NCBI GenBank assembly: GCA_026989355.1
Contig: JALSJM010000008.1
Location: forward strand, 124,001 to 188,000
Direction: 5' to 3'
DNA: 64,000 nt
DNA from: Paracoccaceae bacterium
GTDB lineage: Bacteria > Pseudomonadota > Alphaproteobacteria > Rhodobacterales > Rhodobacteraceae
In this document: positions 1 through 6,888 of the stretch, piece by piece
Layout: the number at the start of each line of letters is the position of its first letter
How positions within the stretch are numbered: position 1 is the stretch's first letter
Notes under the pieces: generated by a model
Told to the model about the DNA's origin: nothing
What the model saw: only the letters and a program-made list of their open reading frames with translations
Databases searched by the model: none
Program-made: the position numbers and the translations under genes

Positions 1-119
<119 letters not shown>

Positions 120-452
120 ACGGCACGGCAAGCGGCTGCATGACGGCCGAAAACGCCCTTGCCGCGCTTGAAGCCCATGCGGATTCCGCCGCGCCGCGCG
201 CAGATGGCCCCGCCCCTGCAACTGCGCCCGAACGGCGCCCCGCCGGCAGGACAACGCGCGGTTGACATCCCCCGCCGCCGCGCCCACATAGGGAGCCGGC
301 GGGCTCTGCCCTTCCCGTGACGGGCCCCATTCCGGTGGCCTTAAGCAAATCCGAGGGAGCCGGCTCTGTCCGGATCGTGGTCCGGTTACCTGGCGCCCAC
401 CTGTATGAACAGGTCCTCGGGAATGCACCGCCCGCACGGTTGCGGCGGTCCC

Positions 453-484
453 GCCATTCTTTCCGGCAGCCATTCTTTCCGGCA
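453..484. repeat. Perfect 16-bp tandem duplication
   Basis: The unit GCCATTCTTTCCGGCA occurs at 453-468 and again at 469-484 with no mismatch and no spacer. It lies in non-coding DNA. It is one of several short tandem duplications in the window and looks like replication slippage. Confidence 0.9.
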
Positions 485-571
485 AAGGCCCTGCCTCTCC
501 TGCCCGGCGAAATGCCCGGGGGACACCCCCGGCAGAGATATGTGCAGATCGGCAATGCCGACGGCCACACC

Positions 572-591
572 GCATATCCCGGCATATCCCG
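572..591. repeat. Perfect 10-bp tandem duplication
   Basis: The unit GCATATCCCG is repeated back to back (572-581 and 582-591) in the same gene-free stretch. No function is evident. Confidence 0.85.
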
Positions 592-641
592 GCGGCGCCA
601 CGTGGGCGTGGCCGGGCGAAAGGCCGCGGGAAACGCCTGCC

Positions 642-953
642 CTATCGCGGCTCGCTTCCCGCGGGCACTGTTACCGGCACCATGTCGGGCACCGGCTCGC
701 GCGCGCCCTTCCCGCCTATCGGCCCGTCGTCGTGTTCAGCCATGTTCATCACCGCGATTCCCATCTGCACCCCGGCAAAGACGATGCCATTGAACACGAA
801 CAGCATCAGCACCGCGATCCAGCCCTTGTCGGACATGGAAACCAGATGCCAGAGATTTGCCACGTTGAACCACAGGAGCGCGCTCACGAAAACACCCGAA
901 AGCGCATAGCCGATCAGAACATGGCGAATATACATGCGAACAAGCTTGGGCAT
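642..953 (-). CDS. Small conserved membrane protein of unknown function
   Basis: This encodes about 103 residues starting MPKLVRMYIRHVLIGYALSG. Two hydrophobic segments (roughly residues 8-27 and 43-66) flank a short loop, giving a probable two-pass inner-membrane protein, followed by a charged tail (MAEHDDGPIGG). The reading frame continues upstream without a stop to 1046, but the Met at 953 is preceded by a GAGGAG Shine-Dalgarno and begins the recognisable conserved part, so it is preferred. It lies downstream of nusB on the same strand, 147 bp away. The middle segment resembles small uncharacterised Rhodobacteraceae membrane proteins; no function can be assigned. Confidence 0.75.
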   Translation of the reverse strand: MPKLVRMYIRHVLIGYALSGVFVSALLWFNVANLWHLVSMSDKGWIAVLMLFVFNGIVFAGVQMGIAVMNMAEHDDGPIGGKGAREPVPDMVPVTVPAGSEPR

Positions 954-1100
954 CTTTTTCCGACTCCTCGACTGGCGCGTTCCCATGGTCCGAATGTAGC
1001 AAGCCGGGCCACATTTCCAAGCCCCAATTCGCCGCAGAAGCTGCATCGGGAACGCCCCGCCGGATGAGGATCGGCCCCTTGCCGCGCCGCCAGCGCCGCC

Positions 1101-1577
1101 TCAGAACGCCTCGGGTCGGGCCTCCCGGGCCATGTGATCGAGCACCGCATTGACGAATTTCGCCTCCCTCCCCTCGGGAAAGAAAGCCCTGGCCACATCG
1201 ACGAATTCGCTGATCACCACCTTTGGCGGGGTCTGCCCGAGGAGCAGTTCCGCACCGGCGGCACGAAACAGCGCACGCAGGGTGGGATCGATCCGCCCCA
1301 GCGGCCATGTCTCGACCAGCGCGCGATCGGTCATCTGGTCGATGCGGGCCTGATCGCCAACCGCTTCTTCCAGAAGCGCCCGGAAAAGGCCCGTGTCACC
1401 TTCGGCCATTTCGGTGCCGTCTTCAAGGCGGGCGCCGAAACGGTGGTTTTCGAATTCCACCCGCACCTTGTCGAGCGGCTGATCGGATTGTTCCATCTGA
1501 AACAGCGCCTGCACGGCATAGAGCCGGGCGGCGGATTTCATCTGACGCCGGGCGTTCCTGCGGTCGGTGGTTGTCAT
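1101..1577 (-). CDS. nusB: Transcription antitermination factor NusB
   Basis: NusB binds the boxA element of nascent rRNA with NusE (S10) and supports antitermination of rRNA operons. The 158-residue product begins MTTTDRRNARRQMKSAARLYAVQALFQME, the typical N-terminal RNA-binding arm and first helix, and ends with the family's DVARAFFPEGREAKFVNAVLDHMA helix pair. The ATG at 1577 overlaps the ribH stop in an ATGA arrangement, so translation is probably coupled. An AGGAAA sequence inside the ribH tail can serve as ribosome site. Position directly after riboflavin genes is a common bacterial order. Confidence 0.95.
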   Translation of the reverse strand: MTTTDRRNARRQMKSAARLYAVQALFQMEQSDQPLDKVRVEFENHRFGARLEDGTEMAEGDTGLFRALLEEAVGDQARIDQMTDRALVETWPLGRIDPTLRALFRAAGAELLLGQTPPKVVISEFVDVARAFFPEGREAKFVNAVLDHMAREARPEAF

Positions 1578-2167
1578 GCGGTTTCCTGCCCGCCATCCTG
1601 ACCGCGGTTGTCCTGATTGCCGCCGTCCCGGCTGCCCGGTCCACCGGCGATCTGAAAGCTGCCGGGGGCGGGCCTGAAACCCACATCCGACCTGCCGCCG
1701 CTCCATCGGCGCGAAAGGGCCACCAGATGCAGGGCGGCCAGCGCCGCACCACCGCCCTTGTTCTGGCCGGCCGCTTCGGCACGAATCATCGCCTGTTCGC
1801 GGTTTTCCACCGTCAGAATGCCGTTTCCGATCGCCAGCCCCCGCAGGCCAAGCTGCATCAGGCCCGAGGAACTGTCATTGGCAACGGTTTCGTAATGGGT
1901 GGTTTCGCCGCGAATCACGCAGCCAAGGGCCACGTAGCCGTCAAAGTTGCTCGTGCGGTCGGCAATTGCGATGGCGGGCGGAATTTCGAGCGCGCCGGGC
2001 ACTTCGATCAGATCGTGCGCCGCACCGTGTTCGCCAAGCGCCGCGCGCGCCCCCGTCACCAGCTGATCGGCGATCTCGCGGTAATAGGGCGCCACCACGA
2101 TCAGCATCTTCACCGGACGGTCAAGGGGTGGCAGGGGCGGGGTATGGTGCTGTTCGTTCGCTGCCAT
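1574..2167 (-). CDS. ribH: 6,7-dimethyl-8-ribityllumazine synthase (RibH) with long C-terminal tail
   Basis: RibH condenses 5-amino-6-ribitylaminouracil with 3,4-dihydroxybutanone-4-phosphate to give lumazine, the penultimate riboflavin step. Family blocks are visible: VPGALEIPPAIAIA, the GCVIRGETTHYETVAN loop with the substrate histidine, and GILTVENREQA. The start at 2167 follows an AGGAG site one base after the upstream ribB stop. The core ends near LVALSRRW, but the frame continues about 45 residues in a Gly/Asp/Gln-rich tail with no family counterpart I know. Total length is 197 residues against the usual 150-180. The tail overlaps the nusB start. Confidence 0.95.
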   Translation of the reverse strand: MAANEQHHTPPLPPLDRPVKMLIVVAPYYREIADQLVTGARAALGEHGAAHDLIEVPGALEIPPAIAIADRTSNFDGYVALGCVIRGETTHYETVANDSSSGLMQLGLRGLAIGNGILTVENREQAMIRAEAAGQNKGGGAALAALHLVALSRRWSGGRSDVGFRPAPGSFQIAGGPGSRDGGNQDNRGQDGGQETA

Positions 2168-2168
2168 C

Positions 2169-3299
2169 TCATTGCTCCTTTGCAGACAGTGCCGGGATCG
2201 GGCGGGTAGCTTCGATCGACAGCCCGTAGGCTTCGAGCCCCACCAGCCGGGGCGGCGGCGAATTGGTGGCAAGGATCAGCCGGTGCAATCCGAGCGCCGC
2301 CAGAATCTGGGCGCCAAGCCCGTACTGGCGCAACTTTTCCGGCGAACCCGCGCCTTCGGTATCGAGCTTCATCTCGATATCGCGCAGAAGCACCACCACG
2401 CCGCGCCCTTCAGCGGCGATCATCTTCATCGCCGCGGGCAGTTCGCGGGCCGGGCCGGGGCCGAGGCCAAGCACGTCTTCCAGCGGATTGAGCGCATGCA
2501 TGCGCACCAGCACCGGGGCATCACCGGTGATATCGCCCTTCGAAAGCACCACATGTTCGGCACCCCGGGTTTCATCGGTGAAGATGCGCATCAGCCAGTC
2601 GCCGCCGAATTCGCTGGTGACGGGTTTCACCAGGGTTTCGTTCACCAGGTTGTCGTGGCGCAGACGATAGGCGATGAGATCGGAAATCGTGCCGATCTTC
2701 AGCCCGTGGCGCTGCGCGAAGGCCACCAGATCGGGCAGCCGCGCCATGGTGCCGTCCTCGTTCATGATCTCGCAGATCACCCCCGAGGGATTGAGCCCCG
2801 CGAGGCGCGCGATATCCACCGCCGCCTCGGTATGACCGGCGCGCACCAGAACCCCCCCGTCGCGTGCGCGCAACGGAAAGACATGCCCGGGGGTGGCGAT
2901 ATCGGCGGCGGTCTTGGTGGGATCGATCGCAATCGCCACGGTATGGGCGCGGTCATGGGCGGAAATGCCGGTGGTCACGCCTTCGCGCGCCTCGATCGAA
3001 ACGGTAAAGGCGGTTTCGTGGCGCGAGGCGTTGTTCTGGCTCATCAGCGGCAGGCCGAGCGCATCGATCCGCTCGCTGGTGAGCGCCAGACAGATCAGGC
3101 CGCGCCCATGCTTGGCCATGAAATTGATCGCCTCGGGGGTGGTCATCTGGGCGGGGATGACCAGATCACCCTCGTTTTCGCGGTCTTCGTGATCGACAAG
3201 GATGAACATGCGCCCGTTGCGCGCATCCTCGATCACCTCCTCGGGGGGCGAGATGGCCTTTTCATAGTGGTTCAGGTCTTCCGGATTCCGTCCTGTCAT
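2169..3299 (-). CDS. ribB: 3,4-dihydroxy-2-butanone-4-phosphate synthase with degenerate GTP cyclohydrolase II half (RibBX-like)
   Basis: The N-terminal half (about residues 15-210) is a complete RibB domain with the acidic active-site run DHEDRENEGDLV, the RHETAFTVSI segment and the GHTEAAVDIARLAGL motif. It makes 3,4-dihydroxybutanone-4-phosphate from ribulose-5-phosphate. The C-terminal half aligns by eye with RibA (GDITGDAPVLVRMH), but the zinc/catalytic motif CLTGDxxxSxRCDCG is replaced by ALNPLEDVLGLGPG with no cysteines. GTP cyclohydrolase II activity is therefore unlikely. Such two-domain proteins are described in alphaproteobacteria as RibBX. The gene sits between ribE and ribH in a leftward riboflavin operon with 1 nt to ribH. 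Confidence 0.93.
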   Translation of the reverse strand: MTGRNPEDLNHYEKAISPPEEVIEDARNGRMFILVDHEDRENEGDLVIPAQMTTPEAINFMAKHGRGLICLALTSERIDALGLPLMSQNNASRHETAFTVSIEAREGVTTGISAHDRAHTVAIAIDPTKTAADIATPGHVFPLRARDGGVLVRAGHTEAAVDIARLAGLNPSGVICEIMNEDGTMARLPDLVAFAQRHGLKIGTISDLIAYRLRHDNLVNETLVKPVTSEFGGDWLMRIFTDETRGAEHVVLSKGDITGDAPVLVRMHALNPLEDVLGLGPGPARELPAAMKMIAAEGRGVVVLLRDIEMKLDTEGAGSPEKLRQYGLGAQILAALGLHRLILATNSPPPRLVGLEAYGLSIEATRPIPALSAKEQ

Positions 3300-3411
3300 C
3301 AGCCCTGCCTTTCGCCGCCGCCGGCCGACAGCCGACGGGAATACGCCGACCCAATAGCCCAGGCGGCGCGGCTTGGCCAGATGCCCCGGCGCCGATCATT
3401 CCTGCAGCACC

Positions 3412-4020
3412 TCATCCCTGCGCCTTCTGCCATTCCTGCAGCCGGGCCACATAGCGCGCCAGCGTATCGATCTCGAGGTTCACCAGATTTCCCACTGTCA
3501 CATCCCCCCAGGTGGTAACGGCCCGGGTGTGAGGGATGAGATTGATGCCGAATTCGCGGCCTGCCACCTCGTTCACCGTCAGTGATGTGCCATTCAGCGC
3601 CACCGATCCCTTGGGCGCGATGAAGCGGGCCAGATCGGCGGGGGCGCGCAATGTGACGCGGCAACTGTCGCCCTCGTCGCGCATGGCAATCACCTCGGCC
3701 AGCCCGTCCACATGCCCCGAAACGATATGCCCGCCAAGCTCGTCCCCCACCCGCAGGGCACGTTCGAGATTGACACGCCATCCCGCCCCCCATTGCGAAA
3801 GATTCGTTCTGCTCAGGGTCTCGGCCGAGATTTCCACCGCGAACCAGTTTTCCGGCTCGCGCCCGAGCGCCACAACCGTGAGGCAGACGCCATCGCAGGC
3901 GATCGAGGCGCCGATGTCGATACCGGCGGGATCATGGGCGGTGGCGATGCGCGCGCGCATGTCGCCGCGCTGTTCGGTTTCAAGAACCCGACCGATATCG
4001 GTGATGATCCCCGTGAACAT
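3412..4020 (-). CDS. ribE: Riboflavin synthase, alpha-type
   Basis: The enzyme dismutates two lumazine molecules to riboflavin and the pyrimidine precursor. The 202-residue product carries the duplicated lumazine-binding fold: MFTGIITDIGRV at the start, SIACDGVCLTVV in the first half, the GGHIVSGHVDG loop, and in the second half the matching GSVALNGTSLTVNEV. The start at 4020 has an AGGAG site. It is the first gene of the leftward ribE-ribB-ribH-nusB set; no ribD is seen in the window. I saw no FMN riboswitch in the 220 bp upstream. Confidence 0.95.
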   Translation of the reverse strand: MFTGIITDIGRVLETEQRGDMRARIATAHDPAGIDIGASIACDGVCLTVVALGREPENWFAVEISAETLSRTNLSQWGAGWRVNLERALRVGDELGGHIVSGHVDGLAEVIAMRDEGDSCRVTLRAPADLARFIAPKGSVALNGTSLTVNEVAGREFGINLIPHTRAVTTWGDVTVGNLVNLEIDTLARYVARLQEWQKAQG

Positions 4021-4240
4021 GGAGCAGCTCCTTTTGTTCTCAGGTAGCCGCTGGCGGCGCCGGACGCAAGGTGTGCCCTGTCGCGCCACGCCTCGTGCCG
4101 GCATCGGGCGCGGCGGCCTTCAGAAATTGTTAACCATGTGCCGGCAGGCTCTTCATGTGGCCCGCGTTCTGGCCCATATTGGAGCAAGACAGGAAAAGCA
4201 CACCACCCCCCGCGGACACCCAAGGGCAGGAACAGCTGCA

Positions 4241-5641
4241 ATGGAACCGGACGAACGAACCCTCACCCTGGCCGGGAAGCCCCTCTCGCAGAACGGCATC
4301 TTGCCGAGCCCGCCCCCCATCTTGCCGAGCCCGCCCCCCGGCCCCGGCGGCGTCAGCCATCCCGGATGCGACAGGGCCTTCCTGTTCCTTCAGGGGCCGC
4401 ACGGGCCCTTCTTTCATCAGCTGGGCCGGATGCTGCGCGAAACCGGCGCCCGGGTGTGCCGGGTCGGATTCAACGCCGGCGACAGGGCCTTCTGGCCCGA
4501 CCGTGCCAGTTACATCCCCCACCGCGCCAGCCCCCGGGAATGGCCAGACCATCTTGAAACCCTGATCGGCGAAAGGAACATCTCCGACATCGTGCTCTAC
4601 GGCGATACCCGTCCGGTGCACGCCCACGCCATCAGGATCGCCCGCGCCCGCGGCCTGCGGGTGCATGTGTTCGAAGAGGGCTATCTGCGCCCTTACTGGA
4701 TCACTTACGAACGCGACGGCGCCAACGGAAATTCGCGGCTGATGAATATCACCATCGACGAGATGCGCACCGCGCTCGAGGGCCTGCCCTGCGACATGCC
4801 AGAGGCCCCGGCCCATTGGGGCGACCTGCGCCAGCACGTGTTCTATGGTGCGCTCTACCACTGGTTCGTGATGTTCCTGAACCGCGGCTATCCCGGCTTT
4901 CGTCCGCACCGCCGGCTGACCGTCACCCAGGAATTCCGCCTCTATCTGCGCCGGCTGCTGCTGATGCCCGCGCACCGGGCCGAACGCGCCTTCCGCACCC
5001 GCCGCCTGATCCGCAGCGGCCATCCCTATCATCTGGTGCTGCTGCAGCTCGATCACGATACCAGCGTGCGCGACCACAGCCCCTTCGCCGGCATGAACGA
5101 TTTTCTGGAACTGGTGGTCGCCGGCTTTGCCCGCGGCGCACCCCGCCATCATCACCTGGTGTTCAAGGCCCACCCGCTGGAAAGCGGGCAGGTGCCGCTG
5201 CGCCGCCGGATCCGTGACCTGGCCGCCCGCCATGACGTGACCGGGCGGGTGCACTATATCGGCGGCGGCAAGCTGGCAGCGCTTCTGGATCACGCGCGCA
5301 GCGCCGTCACCATCAATTCGACCGCCGCGCATCAGGCCCTGTGGCGCGGGCTGCCGCTCAGGGCATTCGGCAAAGCGATCTATGGCAAGAACGCCTTCAC
5401 CTCGTCTCAGCCTCTGCATGAATTCTTCGCCGCGCCGCGCCGCCCCGACAGCGCCGCATATGTGGATTTCCGCCGTTTCCTGCTGGAAACCTCTCAGGTT
5501 CCGGGCGGTTACTACTCGGCCCGCGGGCGCCGCCAGCTGCTGCGCCATGTGGTGGATCTGATGCTGGCGGCAGACGATCCCTACGAGGCACTGAAAAACG
5601 GCAACGCGGCACCTCGGCAACAGTTATTTGCCATTTCCTGA
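4241..5641 (+). CDS. kpsS: Capsule polysaccharide export/Kdo-transferase protein, KpsS-like
   Basis: This 466-residue soluble protein resembles KpsS, which in group 2 capsule systems adds the first beta-Kdo to a phosphatidylglycerol acceptor for capsule export. Visible features are the opening FLFLQGPHGPFFHQLGRML block, the EEGYLRPYWITYERDGANGNS motif typical of KpsS/LipB proteins, the LLQLDHDTSVRDHS segment and a late INSTAAHQALWRGLPLRAFG block. The first ~40 residues are variable and contain a doubled proline motif from a 21-bp tandem repeat. ATG at 4241 follows AGGAA. It is followed by a Wza/KpsD-type gene and KpsC; the exporter genes kpsMTE are absent nearby. Confidence 0.85.
   Translation: MEPDERTLTLAGKPLSQNGILPSPPPILPSPPPGPGGVSHPGCDRAFLFLQGPHGPFFHQLGRMLRETGARVCRVGFNAGDRAFWPDRASYIPHRASPREWPDHLETLIGERNISDIVLYGDTRPVHAHAIRIARARGLRVHVFEEGYLRPYWITYERDGANGNSRLMNITIDEMRTALEGLPCDMPEAPAHWGDLRQHVFYGALYHWFVMFLNRGYPGFRPHRRLTVTQEFRLYLRRLLLMPAHRAERAFRTRRLIRSGHPYHLVLLQLDHDTSVRDHSPFAGMNDFLELVVAGFARGAPRHHHLVFKAHPLESGQVPLRRRIRDLAARHDVTGRVHYIGGGKLAALLDHARSAVTINSTAAHQALWRGLPLRAFGKAIYGKNAFTSSQPLHEFFAAPRRPDSAAYVDFRRFLLETSQVPGGYYSARGRRQLLRHVVDLMLAADDPYEALKNGNAAPRQQLFAIS
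4298..4339. repeat. Perfect 21-bp tandem duplication in the KpsS-like N-terminus
   Basis: Two identical 21-bp copies (4298-4318 and 4319-4339) lie in frame and encode ILPSPPP twice, in the variable N-terminal region of the KpsS-like protein. The unit is divisible by three, so gain or loss of copies would change protein length without shifting frame. Confidence 0.9.
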
Positions 5642-5729
5642 ACAATCCCATGACAATGCTGGATTTTCCCCCGGCACTTCGTTACGTTGGCAAAAAACGA
5701 AACCGAGGCAGCGAGTTAGGAAAAGACAA

Positions 5730-6872
5730 GTGAATCATTCAGGGACACGATGGGCCAGAGGGCTGGCCCTTGTGGCCGTTCTGGCCATGGTGGCGGGCTG
5801 CGGACTGCCCCGCTCGGGACCAACCAAGCGCGAAATCTTCGCGGGGTCGGTCCAGAAGAAGGGCGACGCCTTCGTCGTTACCGTCAACGATCATGTCACA
5901 CGCGCCACGTCTCTGGTGCCGGCACTCGGGTTTTCCAGCGAATTCAAGAACGCCGGTGCGCTCGGCTCCGACATCATCCGCCCGGGCGACACGCTGGGGA
6001 TCTCGGTCTGGGAAAATGTCGATAACGGCATTCTCACCACCGGCGGTGTGCCGGCCGGGCTGCAGAACGTGCAGGTTGACAGCAATGGCATGATCTTCAT
6101 CCCCTATGCCGGCCGCATCCGCGCCGCGGGCAACTCTCCCGAGGCGCTGCGCCGGATCATCACCGAAAAGCTTGATGCCCAGACCCCGGATCCGCAGGTT
6201 CTGGTCACCCGCCTGGCGGGCGACGGGGCCACGGTTTCGGTTGTCGGCGGCGTGGGCGCTCAGGGGGTATTCCCGATCGAACGCCCCACCCGCACCCTTT
6301 CGGCGATGCTGGCGAAGGCCGGCGGCGTGGTGATCGAACCCGAGGTGGCCCAGATCACCGTGATCCGCGGCAGCCGGCGCGGCACGATCTGGTTCCAGGA
6401 CCTGTTCACCCACCCCGAGCTTGACATCGCCCTGCGTGCCGGCGACCGCATCCTTGTGCAGGAAGATACCCGCGCCTTCACCGCGCTCGGCGCGACCGGT
6501 GCCCAGAGCCGCATCCCCTTCCGCACCCAGACGCTTTCGGCGCTCGAGGCGATCGCCCAGGTGGGCGGGCTGCGCTCGAACGTGGCCGATCCCACCGGCG
6601 TGTTCGTGTTCCGCAACGAACCCGAAAACATCGCCCGCACGGTGCTTGGCCGCGACGACATCCAGGGCCCGCAGCGCATTGCCTATGTGCTGGATCTCAC
6701 CGAACCCACCGGCATGTTCCTGGCGCGCGATTTCGTGATCCGCGACGGCGATACGGTTTACGTGACCGAAGCGCCCTTCGTGCAGTGGAACAAGACGATT
6801 TCGGCCCTGACCGGATCGCTCTCCTCGGCCAATGCGCTCGGCACGGCGGCCGACAATCTGGTCGGAAACTGA
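5730..6872 (+). CDS. Polysaccharide export outer-membrane lipoprotein (Wza/KpsD family)
   Basis: This is the probable outer-membrane/periplasmic conduit for capsule export. The N-terminus is a lipoprotein signal: a basic region, a hydrophobic run and a lipobox MVAGC (Cys about residue 24). A poly-export domain follows (IRPGDTLGISVWENVD, VDSNGMIFIPYAGRIRAAG), then two SLBB-like regions (VSVVGGVGAQGVFPI and IPFRTQTLSALEAIAQVGGL), giving 380 residues. The frame is open upstream to 5628, but the GTG at 5730, with AGGA nine bases before it, gives the correct signal peptide and is preferred. It lies between the KpsS-like and KpsC genes and is surely co-transcribed. Confidence 0.9.
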   Translation: MNHSGTRWARGLALVAVLAMVAGCGLPRSGPTKREIFAGSVQKKGDAFVVTVNDHVTRATSLVPALGFSSEFKNAGALGSDIIRPGDTLGISVWENVDNGILTTGGVPAGLQNVQVDSNGMIFIPYAGRIRAAGNSPEALRRIITEKLDAQTPDPQVLVTRLAGDGATVSVVGGVGAQGVFPIERPTRTLSAMLAKAGGVVIEPEVAQITVIRGSRRGTIWFQDLFTHPELDIALRAGDRILVQEDTRAFTALGATGAQSRIPFRTQTLSALEAIAQVGGLRSNVADPTGVFVFRNEPENIARTVLGRDDIQGPQRIAYVLDLTEPTGMFLARDFVIRDGDTVYVTEAPFVQWNKTISALTGSLSSANALGTAADNLVGN

Positions 6873-6888
6873 CGGAAATGAAACCCCG

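Larger units (their letters stand above)
120..641. other. Gene-free stretch with short tandem and inverted repeats
   Basis: No convincing gene lies between glmS and the next gene. A 41-codon frame starting at 140 begins like the N-terminus of AlkD-type DNA alkylation repair proteins (MTAENALAALEAHAD) but then degenerates into Pro/Ala/Arg sequence, so it is not called. The stretch holds an inverted repeat ACCTGT-ATGA-ACAGGT (399-414), a perfect 16-bp tandem duplication (453-484) and a perfect 10-bp tandem duplication (572-591). It looks like decayed or relaxed intergenic DNA. Confidence 0.5.

Noticed and set aside
140-265. 41-codon frame resembling the start of an AlkD-type protein
   Set aside because: Similarity covers only about 14 residues and lacks the family's following conserved block, so it is not called as a gene or pseudogene.
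4021-4240. FMN riboswitch upstream of ribE
   Set aside because: I looked for the conserved RFN helices and saw none; a covariance-model search would be decisive.
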